A stretch of 64,000 bases of DNA from Nitrospinota bacterium (GCA_029881495.1 JAOUMJ010000006.1:1-64000), one strand, 5' to 3'; shown: positions 17,504 to 27,006, numbered from the stretch's first letter. Made by a program: numbers and translations. The notes: a model not told the origin generated them from the letters alone.

Positions 17504-18601
17504 TCACTCGCCGACTATCTTGTCGATATTTTTTCCTTTGTCTTTTCCACCACCCTTTGCGGGTATCGACCTGATGAACTCTATCGCCATAAGCATTCCT
17601 ATCGCTAGGAGTATCATGACGATAATTGTCGTCTCCTTCGGGAAGAACGCGAGCACCCCCGCGTTTATGCCGAGATAGATACTGACAAGGTATATCATCC
17701 GGTTTATCTGTTCAGGGCTGAGACCGAGCGAAAGGAGCCTGTGGTGCGTATGAAGCTCGTCACCCTCAAAAGGATTTTTCCAGCTGAATATCCGCCTGAA
17801 GAAAGAGAAAAAGATATCGAGTATCGGGATAGCCGCCACAATAACAGGGACAAGTAGCGTGACCGTTACCGACCCTTTTCGTCGTTCAGTAATGGAGATC
17901 GCCGCAAGGACGAAGCCGAGAAAGAGCGAGCCTGTATCCCCCAGATAGATTTTCGCGGGGGGGAGGTTCTGCCCTATAAAGCCGAAGATGGATCCTACCA
18001 GTATCAGCGAGAGTGCGGCAAGTGTCGTTTCGCCGAAAATGTGGCTTATCGTAAACATCGTCATCGCGGATATAAGGCATATGCCGGACGCAAGGCCGTC
18101 GAGGCCGTCAATTATATTCACCGCATTGGTGAGAAGGAGTATCCAGCCGACCAGGAGAAGGTTGCCCCATGTGCCGAGTAACACCGATGAACCGGGATTC
18201 GTTGAGACGTGCGCGAAGGGATTTGTGAGTTTTTCCATCCCGAGACCCGACGCTACAAGTATGACCGCGGCGATAATCTGAACGAGGAGTTTCACAGCCG
18301 GCGAGGCGTGGTACAGATCGTCATACAGTCCGAGGAGCGCTATAACCATTGCGGCAACGATGAGGCCTGTAACCCTCTGATAAGTATCTCCTATCCCTTC
18401 GGGATAGAAAAATACTGAAATCGCAACTACCAGGATGAAAGAGACCGCGATGGCTATGCCGCCCGCTGTGGGGATTTTCCTTGGGAGCGATTTTTTATCG
18501 ACTATCCCGAGTTCGCTGAACCGGGCTGGAAGCCGTCTGGAAATGACCCACGATACGACAAAGGAAGCGAAAAAAAATGTAAGGTACTGAAACCAAATCA
18601 T
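17504..18601 (-). CDS. Undecaprenyl-phosphate sugar-1-phosphate transferase (MraY/WecA family)
   Basis: An integral membrane enzyme of about 11 segments that transfers a sugar-1-phosphate from a UDP-sugar onto undecaprenyl phosphate to begin a glycan. 365 residues. The catalytic motif NAVNIIDGLDGLASG, the GDTGSLFLG loop with its metal aspartate, and the HTHHRLL histidine motif near residue 280 identify the WecA-like branch rather than MraY. Start ATG 18601 overlaps the stop of the upstream glycosyltransferase by four bases. It probably starts the surface polysaccharide assembled by this cluster. Confidence 0.9.
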   Translation of the reverse strand: MIWFQYLTFFFASFVVSWVISRRLPARFSELGIVDKKSLPRKIPTAGGIAIAVSFILVVAISVFFYPEGIGDTYQRVTGLIVAAMVIALLGLYDDLYHASPAVKLLVQIIAAVILVASGLGMEKLTNPFAHVSTNPGSSVLLGTWGNLLLVGWILLLTNAVNIIDGLDGLASGICLISAMTMFTISHIFGETTLAALSLILVGSIFGFIGQNLPPAKIYLGDTGSLFLGFVLAAISITERRKGSVTVTLLVPVIVAAIPILDIFFSFFRRIFSWKNPFEGDELHTHHRLLSLGLSPEQINRMIYLVSIYLGINAGVLAFFPKETTIIVMILLAIGMLMAIEFIRSIPAKGGGKDKGKNIDKIVGE

Positions 18602-19581
18602 ACGCCTGCTTTCAACTTCTCAAATTTCCCGAAATGGATCCTAATAAACTCGACCGACTGGCGGAAAATACCTGTGTTCACTGCTATGATCGATATACCC
18701 AGATATCTTAACATTATAAGGAGAAATGCCAAATGATAACCGATACCCCCTCCGTCCCTTATCCTCTCCTTTGCGAACAAGATCAGATGCGACCTGGTCA
18801 TATGGTAGTGATAGAAAAGCCTCTTTCTGGGGGCGCTGTCAAAGCAGGCCCCGCCATGATGAACGACCTTTACATCCGGCATGTACCTGATGGCAAAACC
18901 GGCCCTGCGAAAGCGGAGAAAAAGCTCCACCTCCTCTACAAAGAGGAAGAAAAACTCGTTAAATCCCCCCGCTTCCCTTATGGTGGACGACCTTGTCATA
19001 AAGAACGAGCCTGAAAGCGCGTCAACGTCTGCCGGTTCATCGTCTGGGAGGTAGGACATGAAATATTTTCCAAACCTGCGGCTCGAAGGGAACAGTCTGC
19101 CCAGACCGAGAAGATAATAGAGGGAGGTCGCTGGATCGGGGAAACCCCTTTTGCACTGCCTCATGAAGCTCCCGTCCGAATTCAATATCCTTGGTCCGAT
19201 CGCGCCTATCTCGCGGTCTACCACAAGGGTTTCCAACAGTCTGGCAATGACAGGTTCTATGAACTCCATATCGGGATTTGCAAAAAGAACATAGTCCGAT
19301 TCCACGAAAGGGAGCGCGCTGTTATTCCCTGCGCCGAAGCCTATGTTTGCCCTGTTCTCGACAACCGTCACAAATGGAAACTCGCTTCTCAACATCTGTA
19401 CCGAACCGTCCGTTGAACCGTTGTCTGAAACTATCACCTGAAGATTCGCGCTATCCTCGAAAAGCGTCAAGCTTCTCAGCATCGTCGCAAGCGCGCCCTT
19501 CCCGTTCCAGTTCACTATGATTACCGAACAAAAGGGCTTTTCCATTTTTCTAATCATTTTCAAGCTACCATCACAAATCAA
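18598..19581 (-). CDS. Glycosyltransferase family 2 (WbbL-like)
   Basis: 327 residues, with in-frame ATGs at 19557 and 19545 as possible truer starts (fold begins CSVIIVNWNG). The GT-A fold shows VIVSDNGSTDGSVQML, then FANPDMEF at the DXD-like metal position, and a C-terminal MTRSHLILF region that resembles rhamnosyltransferases. It adds a sugar to a lipid-linked glycan or similar acceptor. Coupled to the WecA-type gene by an ATGA overlap. Confidence 0.85.
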   Translation of the reverse strand: MICDGSLKMIRKMEKPFCSVIIVNWNGKGALATMLRSLTLFEDSANLQVIVSDNGSTDGSVQMLRSEFPFVTVVENRANIGFGAGNNSALPFVESDYVLFANPDMEFIEPVIARLLETLVVDREIGAIGPRILNSDGSFMRQCKRGFPDPATSLYYLLGLGRLFPSSRRFGKYFMSYLPDDEPADVDALSGSFFMTRSSTIREAGGFNEFFFLFVEEVELFLRFRRAGFAIRYMPDVKVVHHGGACFDSAPRKRLFYHYHMTRSHLILFAKERIRDGGGIGYHLAFLLIMLRYLGISIIAVNTGIFRQSVEFIRIHFGKFEKLKAGV

Positions 19582-19654
19582 GTATAAACTGCAAAAATAT
19601 ATTCAAAACTCTTTTTGAAAGTGGGGCTTTTACACCTCATCCTGAGACAATTAT

Positions 19655-20983
19655 CTATCTACGCTCCCCCTGCCTGGCTGTCGTTAAAAATAGCGCCCCA
19701 AAGAATACCGCGGATACGGCAAGAGGGGCAACATGATAGGGAAAATTCGACAGCGCATTGATATTTATAACTGTAAATCCTGAAAAAGAGGCGAGCGCTA
19801 CCAGTCGTTTTTCATCGGGTGGACCACCATTCAGATACGTTCCGAGAAACCTGAAACATATATATAGGATTATTCCTATAATTCCGAGCAAAGGGATCGT
19901 CGATATAAGCCCCCCTTCACCCAAAAACTGCAGAAAATCGTTATGCGCCTGATGTGCCGATCTCGTCACAAGCACAGGAGGCGGATTTCCGATCCAGGCC
20001 GCGCGCCTGTACTCCACGAAATGCCTGAAATAATATCCCGGTCCCTTCCCTATGATCGGCGACTCGGTAAACATCTGGTACGACGCCTGATACTGGCTCA
20101 TTCTCTCCAGCATCGACCATTTCTTGATGGCTCTTGAATCGCTATCCATATTTACTAGCCTTTGAGTGAAAAACAGCAGAGTAACTGCAAACAGTATCCA
20201 AATTACTATCAGCTTCGAAAGCTCCAATCCTCCCCCCTTTTTAAAATGAACGGAGAGGACTATCAGAAGAAAAACAAAAACCGCTCCGAGAGAGAGTATT
20301 CCCCCCAGATTTTCTGAAAGGATCAGAGGAACAAGGACAACTGCAAGGAGGAAAAGATACGAAATAAATTCCTTTCCCATTCTTGCGTAAACAGTTTTCA
20401 GAAAAAGGAATGGCGCAATACTGCAGATTAATGGCGCGAGCATGTTCGGGCTGTCCATGAATCCGGCCACTCTGTATTTCCGGTATACCTCATGGAAATC
20501 CGCGTCAAGGCTTTCGAAAAACGGATCGTGACCCGAATATTGCGCTATACCCATGACTGCGTTTATCAAAACAGGAATTAGAAATATCTTCAGCCACCGC
20601 TCCCCTCTATCCACAGAAACGATCTTAACGAAGGAGAAAAATAGCATTATGCCGGCCATGTAATTCATCAAGGTTCTGAAGCCGTGGGGAGTATGCTCGT
20701 TCAGGAGATACGATATGCTGAAGGCAACAGCCGAGATAACCAGCAACGCCGCAATATATTTTCCGGTGCCGAGGTCATGGTATACCCTGAGAAATCCAAG
20801 ACGTTTCTCGGAAGGGAGGAGCAAATATTCGGATATAGAGCAGATGAATACGCCTAGAGCAACGATATGGAAAAATGTTTCTTTCACTTCCCTGAATTCA
20901 TCGTAGGAGTATGGCCAGAAAAGAATTGGGCCAACTGCAATCAGGAGAATGAGAAGTTTTTCTTCCAATTTTCTATAGGCCAT
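19655..20983 (-). CDS. O-antigen ligase/polymerase family membrane protein
   Basis: 442 residues with about 11-12 hydrophobic segments. The long periplasmic loop between about 285 and 350 carries PIIGKGPGYYFRHFVEYR and ARSAHQAHNDFLQFLGEGG, matching the Wzy_C domain (PF04932) of polymerases and WaaL ligases, where the loop histidines and arginines matter. It either polymerises the repeat unit or attaches it to an acceptor. Overlaps the upstream gene by 11 bases. Cell location: inner membrane. Confidence 0.8.
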   Translation of the reverse strand: MAYRKLEEKLLILLIAVGPILFWPYSYDEFREVKETFFHIVALGVFICSISEYLLLPSEKRLGFLRVYHDLGTGKYIAALLVISAVAFSISYLLNEHTPHGFRTLMNYMAGIMLFFSFVKIVSVDRGERWLKIFLIPVLINAVMGIAQYSGHDPFFESLDADFHEVYRKYRVAGFMDSPNMLAPLICSIAPFLFLKTVYARMGKEFISYLFLLAVVLVPLILSENLGGILSLGAVFVFLLIVLSVHFKKGGGLELSKLIVIWILFAVTLLFFTQRLVNMDSDSRAIKKWSMLERMSQYQASYQMFTESPIIGKGPGYYFRHFVEYRRAAWIGNPPPVLVTRSAHQAHNDFLQFLGEGGLISTIPLLGIIGIILYICFRFLGTYLNGGPPDEKRLVALASFSGFTVININALSNFPYHVAPLAVSAVFFGALFLTTARQGERR

Positions 20984-21749
20984 CCGCTATTATCCCTTTC
21001 AAATACCGGATATCTGACTGTTTAAACGTTTGCCTCACCGCGTTTTTTTCATCTTCAGTCAGCTTCAAATAGGAGTTTGACAGGATCTCTTTTACTTCCA
21101 TCCCACCTTTTTCGCCTCTTTCAGAAAACCATTCCGGCGGTGACACATTTATAAAATATTCTTCCAACAGTGTAACCGCCACAATGTTCTCCGGCGGCAC
21201 ACCACGATTAAAGGAAGAGAGCGAATTGTAAGCTATCATCATGGCAATCCCAGATGCCCCTTTTTCAAAATAATGATCCGCCGCCTCCGGGATCTTGTCG
21301 CCATGCCGAATGAGCCAATCAAGATCAGCCGGATTTTGAGAAAGAAAATAATTTATGCTGAATTGCCCGATCGCTTCGCTGATATTGCCGGTCAGCTCGA
21401 AATTTTCCGCAAGCACGCGGTGCTCAAAGCTCTCCCTCCTGATATTGATCGCCTTCAATATCTCCTTTTTTGCCTCAAGGAGGAGTATCTTCGAGCCCGG
21501 CTTATCGAGCCCCCTGTCCAGCGCCATCTGCTGCAGCGACGCCGCGAGGTAATGCCTTAAGATAAAATCATCGCCGTTCCTTTGAACTCCCGCATGGAAA
21601 ATATCGACCGCCGAGCTGTTCTTCTCCTTGTACAGCGCCAATCCGCTTTTCATGTACATCCCCGCGGAGGCCCTCCATAGCAGAAGCGACGATATCGCGA
21701 TAAATACGAACAGAGATACAGCCGCTACCGCTTTTTCACGCATCTTCAA
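20973..21749 (-). CDS. Membrane-anchored helical (TPR-like) protein of the polysaccharide cluster
   Basis: 258 residues, a single N-terminal membrane segment (about 8-25) and a helical remainder with weak tetratricopeptide spacing (DIFHAGVQRNGDDFILRHY, EAIGQFSINYFL). No enzyme motif is visible. Its stop overlaps the start of the O-antigen ligase gene, so it is probably a partner or length-control factor of that enzyme; this is inference from position. Confidence 0.55.
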   Translation of the reverse strand: MKMREKAVAAVSLFVFIAISSLLLWRASAGMYMKSGLALYKEKNSSAVDIFHAGVQRNGDDFILRHYLAASLQQMALDRGLDKPGSKILLLEAKKEILKAINIRRESFEHRVLAENFELTGNISEAIGQFSINYFLSQNPADLDWLIRHGDKIPEAADHYFEKGASGIAMMIAYNSLSSFNRGVPPENIVAVTLLEEYFINVSPPEWFSERGEKGGMEVKEILSNSYLKLTEDEKNAVRQTFKQSDIRYLKGIIADGL

Positions 21750-21931
21750 GACAGATATCCTTCGTGATCAGCTTCGTTTCTGCGCGTTTGCCTGGTAGAA
21801 CTGCCATTTCTACATATCGTCCCTTCACCGTGATATGGATACATCTTTTTGCCGAAATAGCCCCATATGATATCCCCAACATTTTTTTCATCACAAAACC
21901 ATTCCTGTTTTAGATACTATACTCTCCAATT

Positions 21932-22642
21932 ATGAAAACAAAGCTGTTGAAGATTCAAAAGAAGCTTTCCGACAGATTTGGACCAAGAAACTGGTGGCCT
22001 GCTGAGACCGATCTGGAGGTCTGCATAGGCGCTATTCTTACCCAGAATACTTCATGGAAAAACGTGGAAAAAGCGATATCGGCCCTACGCATAGAAAATC
22101 TTCTATCTATCGACGCACTTACTGCCATCGAAGAACACAAGCTCGCCTCACTGATCAAGCCTGCCGGATATTACAATCTGAAAACGAAAAGACTGAAGAG
22201 CCTGATACATTATTTATCCACTGTAAACAGCGGGGACTGGCGCCAGTTCCTTAGGAAGAGCCCGCTTGAAAAGGCGAGGGATTCGCTCCTTTCCGTATAC
22301 GGTGTAGGGCCGGAAACCGCCGATTCCATACTCCTTTACGCCGCCAACCGAAGGTCATTTGTCATCGACAAATACACCATCCGTTTCGGAGCCAGATTTG
22401 GCCTTTTCCGGGACGATATCGGCTACGAAAGGGCGCGAGCCTTCTTTATGGAACATCTCCCGAAAAGCTGGAAACTTTACAACGAATATCACGCTCTCAT
22501 CGTGGCGTTAGGTGCCACGCACTGCAAAGCGAAACCGGATTGCGTACCGTGCCCTCTTCTAGATGATTGCCCGACAGGGAGAAATAATCTGTCCATGAAT
22601 TCCGTTAGATCCAGCAAAAAGAAAAAAGGGGTGCGCCTATGA
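21932..22642 (+). CDS. HhH-GPD DNA glycosylase (endonuclease III superfamily, MagIII-like)
   Basis: 236 residues. The helix-hairpin-helix reads VYGVGPETADSILLYA and the catalytic aspartate is in FVIDKYTIRF. The lysine that makes endonuclease III a lyase (GVGRKTA) is replaced by glutamate, as in the 3-methyladenine glycosylase MagIII, so a monofunctional alkyl-base glycosylase is likelier than a lyase. The C-terminal cluster CKAKPDCVPCPLLDDC is C-x5-C-x2-C-x5-C, one residue shorter than the standard first spacing. It diverges from its left neighbour and stands alone. Confidence 0.85.
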   Translation: MKTKLLKIQKKLSDRFGPRNWWPAETDLEVCIGAILTQNTSWKNVEKAISALRIENLLSIDALTAIEEHKLASLIKPAGYYNLKTKRLKSLIHYLSTVNSGDWRQFLRKSPLEKARDSLLSVYGVGPETADSILLYAANRRSFVIDKYTIRFGARFGLFRDDIGYERARAFFMEHLPKSWKLYNEYHALIVALGATHCKAKPDCVPCPLLDDCPTGRNNLSMNSVRSSKKKKGVRL

Positions 22643-22685
22643 GATATATCCAGATCGAACAGGGAGATTGATAGAACGGAAAACT

Positions 22686-23189
22686 CTACTGGTCTATATT
22701 GCCGAAATCTTCCGGCTTTACTTCATTGAGCCACTTCTTCCACTGCTGATCTTCGCCCAGTGATGCATCCTGTGAGGTGTCGAATGATTTGGCCTCTTCG
22801 AGTACCTTTTTTTCCACGAGGATTTTCGCGTTCATCCTGAGAGCCACGGCAATAGCATCAGACGGCCTGGAATCTATCTCCAGGTTCATTTTGCCCAGCT
22901 TTACGGATATGATCGCGAAAAATGTATTGTCCTTCAGTTCGTTTACGCAGATGTAATCGACGTTTGCCACAGCCGCGTCGAATATGTTCTTGATTAGGTC
23001 GTGAGTCATTGGCCGCGGCGGACTCACCTTCTCCATCTCAAGGGCGATTGCGTTGGCTTCAAAAACCCCTATCCAGATAGGAAGCGAGCGGTTCCCTTCA
23101 AGATCCTTGAGTATCAGGATAGGCATATTTGTTACAGGATCAAGGGTAAGACCCTCAACCCGCATCTCTATTCTGCTGCCGTTTTCCAT
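22686..23189 (-). CDS. Bifunctional nuclease family protein (DUF151)
   Basis: 167 residues. The core ILILKDLEGNRSLPIWIGVFEANAIA and the later NLEIDSRPSDAIAVALRMNAKI stretch are diagnostic of the bifunctional nuclease (BFN/DUF151) family, plus an acidic C-terminal tail. Family members have been reported with DNase and RNase activity, but the bacterial role is unclear. It follows miaB by 13 bases on the same strand, a common arrangement. Confidence 0.9.
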   Translation of the reverse strand: MENGSRIEMRVEGLTLDPVTNMPILILKDLEGNRSLPIWIGVFEANAIALEMEKVSPPRPMTHDLIKNIFDAAVANVDYICVNELKDNTFFAIISVKLGKMNLEIDSRPSDAIAVALRMNAKILVEKKVLEEAKSFDTSQDASLGEDQQWKKWLNEVKPEDFGNIDQ

Positions 23190-23202
23190 TTTCTCGCCTT
23201 TC

Positions 23203-24591
23203 CTAAACCGGCTCGCCTAAAAGGTTGTACCCTGCGGCGCCGTAAATTCTGAGTTCGATCTCCTCTCCGATCAGGCCCCGTGCACCTTTGAAAACAACCA
23301 TGAAATTGTCGCGCGTTCTGCCTGAAAGGAATCCGCTGTTATCGGCAGAATGGCGCTTCATGTTTCCATTATATGTATCTTCGCACAGCACCACAACTTT
23401 TCTTCCCTTCATATCAAGATTCTTTTCGGCAATGATCGATTTGTGCAGTGTCAGCGCCGTATCGAATCTCTCCTGCGATACTTTTCTCTCTACCTGTTCC
23501 CCATACCCGGCGGCTGGCGTCCCGGAGCGTGATGAATAATTAAAAAGGAAAAGGGAATCAAACCGTACCCTCTTCATTACCTCACATGTAGAAAGAAAGT
23601 CTTCCTCCGTCTCTCCAGGGAAACCTACCATCAGGTCTGTTGAAATGGATATCCCTTCAACGGCATTCCGAATCCGCTCAACTTTGGCGAGATATTCCGA
23701 AACCGTGTACCCCCTGTTCATCCTTGCCAGCACACTGTCGGATCCGGATTGAAGCGGCATATGAAGACTTGGGCATATTTTTCTCGAGACAGCCATTTCT
23801 TCTATAAGTTCGTCGGTAATATCCTTCGGATGCGACGTCATGAACCTTATCCGCTGAACGCCGTCTATTTCTTCGACACTTCTCAGCAATTCAGGAAATG
23901 TTATCTCCGGCGTCAATCCCTTTCCGTAGGAATTCACGTTTTGCCCTATGAGGCAGATCTCCCTGTACCCCTTTCCCGCAAGATCCCTTACTTCCCCGAT
24001 GATCGAATCGGGATGACGGCTGATCTCCCTCCCCCGTGTTCCGGGAACGACGCAATATGTACAGTGGTTGTCGCACCCTTTCATGATACCGATCCACGCA
24101 ACTACGCCGCTTTTCCTCACCAATCCTTCGGGTGAATCCCAGGTTATTTCTTCCGAGAATCCGATATCCATCTGTTTTCTGCCGGAAACGAGCCTTTGGC
24201 TTATCAATTCCGGTATTTTACTTATGGAATCGGGGCCAAAAACTATGTCCAGGCCAGGCGCTTTCCTGAAGATCTCTTTCTTGTTAAACGTAGCCATGCA
24301 TCCGCCCAGCGCAATAAGGAGATTTTTATTTTTCTCTTTCAACTCTGCCAGTCTCCCTATGTACGAAAACACCTTGTTTTCCGCCTTTTCCCTTATAGAG
24401 CAGGTGTTGACGAGGATCAGATCGGCCTCCTCAGCCAAATCGACCTCCGACATTCCGTTTGATACAAGGACTCCGTTCATCTTTTCCGAGTCATACTTGT
24501 TCATCTGGCATCCGAACGTAACCAGCTTGAATGTTGACGGCATTTTTTCTTCCGCCGTCGCGGCAATATCGGCCTGTTCCTGGTAATCCAT
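23203..24591 (-). CDS. miaB: tRNA-2-methylthio-N6-dimethylallyladenosine synthase
   Basis: Radical SAM enzyme that adds the methylthio group to i6A37 of tRNAs reading UNN codons. 462 residues. The N-terminal cluster cysteines are C28, C64 and C98; the radical SAM motif C173-x3-C177-x2-C180 (CDNHCTYC) is intact; a C-terminal TRAM domain follows. Close to DUF420 upstream (3 bases) and DUF151 downstream, so it seems to be read from the oxidase/ABC transcript or an internal promoter. Confidence 0.95.
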   Translation of the reverse strand: MDYQEQADIAATAEEKMPSTFKLVTFGCQMNKYDSEKMNGVLVSNGMSEVDLAEEADLILVNTCSIREKAENKVFSYIGRLAELKEKNKNLLIALGGCMATFNKKEIFRKAPGLDIVFGPDSISKIPELISQRLVSGRKQMDIGFSEEITWDSPEGLVRKSGVVAWIGIMKGCDNHCTYCVVPGTRGREISRHPDSIIGEVRDLAGKGYREICLIGQNVNSYGKGLTPEITFPELLRSVEEIDGVQRIRFMTSHPKDITDELIEEMAVSRKICPSLHMPLQSGSDSVLARMNRGYTVSEYLAKVERIRNAVEGISISTDLMVGFPGETEEDFLSTCEVMKRVRFDSLFLFNYSSRSGTPAAGYGEQVERKVSQERFDTALTLHKSIIAEKNLDMKGRKVVVLCEDTYNGNMKRHSADNSGFLSGRTRDNFMVVFKGARGLIGEEIELRIYGAAGYNLLGEPV

Positions 24592-24594
24592 TTT

Positions 24595-25026
24595 TCAGCC
24601 TGCCGGAGGGTACATGTGATACAGCATGAAGTAGATAATAACACCGGTGAACGAAACATATATCCAAATCGGGAGGGTCCATCTCGCTATTACGGGGTGC
24701 TTCTCGAAATTCCCCCTGATGGCGTGGTACAGGGTGACAAATATCATCGGCAGCATGATGATTGATAGAACCGTATGCGTAAGGAGTATCGTGAAATATA
24801 CCTTCCTCACCCCACCTTGTCCGCCGAATTTATAGGTTCCCACATTGTAGTGATAAACAAGATAGGAAATAAAGAATATGGCCGAAGCGGCAAGCGCGGA
24901 GATCATGAATTTTTTATGGCTCTCCTTGTTTTTCATTTTAATGTTGTAATACCCCAGCGACAGGAACAGCACGCATAGCATATTCATCGATGCCTGGAAA
25001 TGAGGCAGCATTGTTATCTTTATCAT
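24595..25026 (-). CDS. DUF420 membrane protein (CtaM-like)
   Basis: 143 residues, four membrane segments, with conserved-looking histidines (HFQASMN near the start, LVYHYNVGTYKF, TLYHAIRGNFEKHPVIAR, YHMYPP). DUF420 includes CtaM, a protein needed to mature haem A-containing oxidases in Staphylococcus. Its position in a run with coxABC, ctaA and ctaB supports a related role here. The start follows the previous stop with no gap (TAG-ATG). Confidence 0.8.
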   Translation of the reverse strand: MIKITMLPHFQASMNMLCVLFLSLGYYNIKMKNKESHKKFMISALAASAIFFISYLVYHYNVGTYKFGGQGGVRKVYFTILLTHTVLSIIMLPMIFVTLYHAIRGNFEKHPVIARWTLPIWIYVSFTGVIIYFMLYHMYPPAG

Positions 25027-25800
25027 CTATTTTTCCCCTTTCTGCGAAACTATTACCGCCATGCCGAACGTTACAAGACAAAACGCCACGTTCACAACCG
25101 CGCAGAGGCCGGGTGATGGAAGCCCTTCGAATGTTCCCGGCAAAAACAAAACCTGCTGAAGCGCCGAAACAGTATACGTCAGCGGGTTTACCGTCACCAG
25201 CCAGTCCAGCCACGAAGGGACGCCGCTTTTGGGAAAGAGCGCGCCGGAGAGGAGCCACATCGGTATTAGAAACATGTTCATAACAGCGTGGAATCCCTGT
25301 GTGGAATCGAGGTTCCATGCCAGCATGAACCCGATCGCCGCAAGCGAGAACGACGCGCCGAAAAGTATCAGCATCATTTTTACGATCGAGCCGACCTCCG
25401 GGCTTATGCCGAATATCAAGCCGATAATCAGGAACGGAATTCCCTGGATGAGCGCCAGCGTCGCGCTTCCGAACACTTTCCCGAATACAACAGCAGTGCG
25501 CGAGACAGGAGCCACAAGGACCGATTGCAGGAATCCTTCATGCCTGTCTTCAATTATGGAGATCGAGGAAAAGACCGCTGTAAACAGGAATATCAGTGTA
25601 AGTATCCCAGGAAAGAAGTAGTGCATGTATGAGATCCCCTCGCCGGTGCCGGGGCGGAACGAGCCGCTGAAGCCTGTCCCTATGAATACCCAGAATATTA
25701 TCGGCGGCACAAGACCCCCTATTACCCTGCTTCTGTCGCGATAAAACCGTACAAGCTCCCTCTTCCAAAGCGTAAGAGCCGATGAAAAAAAATGTCTCAT
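25027..25800 (-). CDS. ABC-2 type transporter permease
   Basis: 257 residues, six membrane helices, with the ABC-2 pattern EDRHEGFLQSVLVAPVSRTAVVFGKV in the first cytoplasmic loop and PLTYTVSALQQVLFLPG before the last segment. It pairs with the ATPase encoded just upstream (4-base overlap). Similar exporters in oxidase operons are often linked to copper or haem handling, but the substrate here is unknown. Confidence 0.88.
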   Translation of the reverse strand: MRHFFSSALTLWKRELVRFYRDRSRVIGGLVPPIIFWVFIGTGFSGSFRPGTGEGISYMHYFFPGILTLIFLFTAVFSSISIIEDRHEGFLQSVLVAPVSRTAVVFGKVFGSATLALIQGIPFLIIGLIFGISPEVGSIVKMMLILFGASFSLAAIGFMLAWNLDSTQGFHAVMNMFLIPMWLLSGALFPKSGVPSWLDWLVTVNPLTYTVSALQQVLFLPGTFEGLPSPGLCAVVNVAFCLVTFGMAVIVSQKGEK

Positions 25801-26750
25801 TCCGTCTCCTTCTCGCCATGCAGAAATCCATGTCCGGTCTTCTGGATGAAAACATCCTCAAGCGTCGGCCTCCCGAACGTCACGCCTGTCACTTCATCTG
25901 GAAACGATTCCACTATCTGCGAAACGAACCTGTGCCCGTTCTCTTTTTCAATTCTCACCTTGCCGTTCACCAGGAGAGGCTTGTCGTTGAATTTCATGCC
26001 GTAGCTTTTCATGAACTCTTCCGGCTTATCGGCTGATACGGTGATGATATCCGCTCCAATGGATTTTTTCAGCTCTTCCGGCTTGCCGTTCACTTCCACC
26101 TTCCCGCTGTCCATTATCACGATATGGTCGCACAGCTCCGCTTCGTACATTAGGTGGGTAGTTAAAAGCACAGTCACTCCGTCTACCGTCTTCAATGTTT
26201 CAAGCATATTCCACATCGACCTTCTGGCGCGTACATCAAGTCCGGTGGAAGGCTCATCCATTATCAGAAGTTCCGGCTTGTGCATGATCCCCTTGGCTAT
26301 TTCAACACGCCGCTTTTCCCCCCCCGAAAGGGTTTCCACAAATTTGTCCCGCTTCTCCTCAAGCTGGAATTTCTCAAGAAGTTCGCCGATGCGCGCCTTT
26401 AGTTGCGCCCCCGATAATCCGTAAAGATGTCCGTGGTAGTGGAGGTTCTCTTCCACTGTGAGTTTTTTATCGAGGCTAGGGGATTGAAAAACGACCCCAA
26501 TTTTTTTCCTTACATCCGGTTTCCGCGCGGCAATATCGAGTCCGGCTATTTCGCATCTCCCGGACGTCGGCTCTATCAGCGTGGAGAGTATTTTGAACAG
26601 AGTAGTCTTCCCCGATCCGTTCGGACCCAGAAAACCGAAGATATCCCCTTTTCTTACCGAAAGGTCTACCCCTTTTAGGGCCTCGTACTCTCTGGATCTC
26701 CTTCTTGCAGGATATGTATGTCTTAAATTTTCAGCAATAACTATATCCAA
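25797..26750 (-). CDS. ABC transporter ATP-binding protein (ABC-2 exporter)
   Basis: 317 residues, TTG start at 26750. Walker A GPNGSGKTT at 42-50, the Q-loop, signature LSGGEKRRVEIAKG, Walker B LLIMDEPSTGLD and the H-loop TTHLMYEAE are all present. A C-terminal domain of about 90 residues (DrrA/CcmA-like) follows. It works with the downstream permease. The gene lies between the small 41-residue gene and the permease in the long cytochrome oxidase run. Confidence 0.92.
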   Translation of the reverse strand: MDIVIAENLRHTYPARRRSREYEALKGVDLSVRKGDIFGFLGPNGSGKTTLFKILSTLIEPTSGRCEIAGLDIAARKPDVRKKIGVVFQSPSLDKKLTVEENLHYHGHLYGLSGAQLKARIGELLEKFQLEEKRDKFVETLSGGEKRRVEIAKGIMHKPELLIMDEPSTGLDVRARRSMWNMLETLKTVDGVTVLLTTHLMYEAELCDHIVIMDSGKVEVNGKPEELKKSIGADIITVSADKPEEFMKSYGMKFNDKPLLVNGKVRIEKENGHRFVSQIVESFPDEVTGVTFGRPTLEDVFIQKTGHGFLHGEKETE

Positions 26751-26880
26751 CGTGTAAGCCCTTCCATCTTTGCAATGTATTTTTTTTCATGGATATCCCG
26801 TATTCGGTGACTTGGAGATGATAACACGCCGAAAAGGGATAAACCAAAACTCCCTCGCGGTGTTCGGGCGTGGAGATAAT

Positions 26881-27006
26881 TTACGGCCCGTAGTTGACTA
26901 TCTTGTATGTGATGCTGACATAAAGAAAGATGACCACAAGGATGAGAACCGCGGCCAAGATGGCCATGCGGATCCGGAGTTTTTTATCGTCTCCACCTTC
27001 AGTCAT
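26881..27006 (-). CDS. 41-residue single-pass membrane peptide in the oxidase operon
   Basis: The ATG at 27004-27006 overlaps the TGA of the upstream oxidase-like gene by eight bases (ATGACTGA), and the frame ends at TAA 26881-26883. The peptide is basic at residues 8-13 (KKLRIR), hydrophobic from 14 to 31, and ends YKIVNYGP. Length, topology and place match the tiny accessory subunits (CcoS/CcoQ-type or 'cytochrome oxidase small assembly' proteins) often lost by gene callers. I infer a subunit or assembly role; no family was confirmed. Confidence 0.6.
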   Translation of the reverse strand: MTEGGDDKKLRIRMAILAAVLILVVIFLYVSITYKIVNYGP

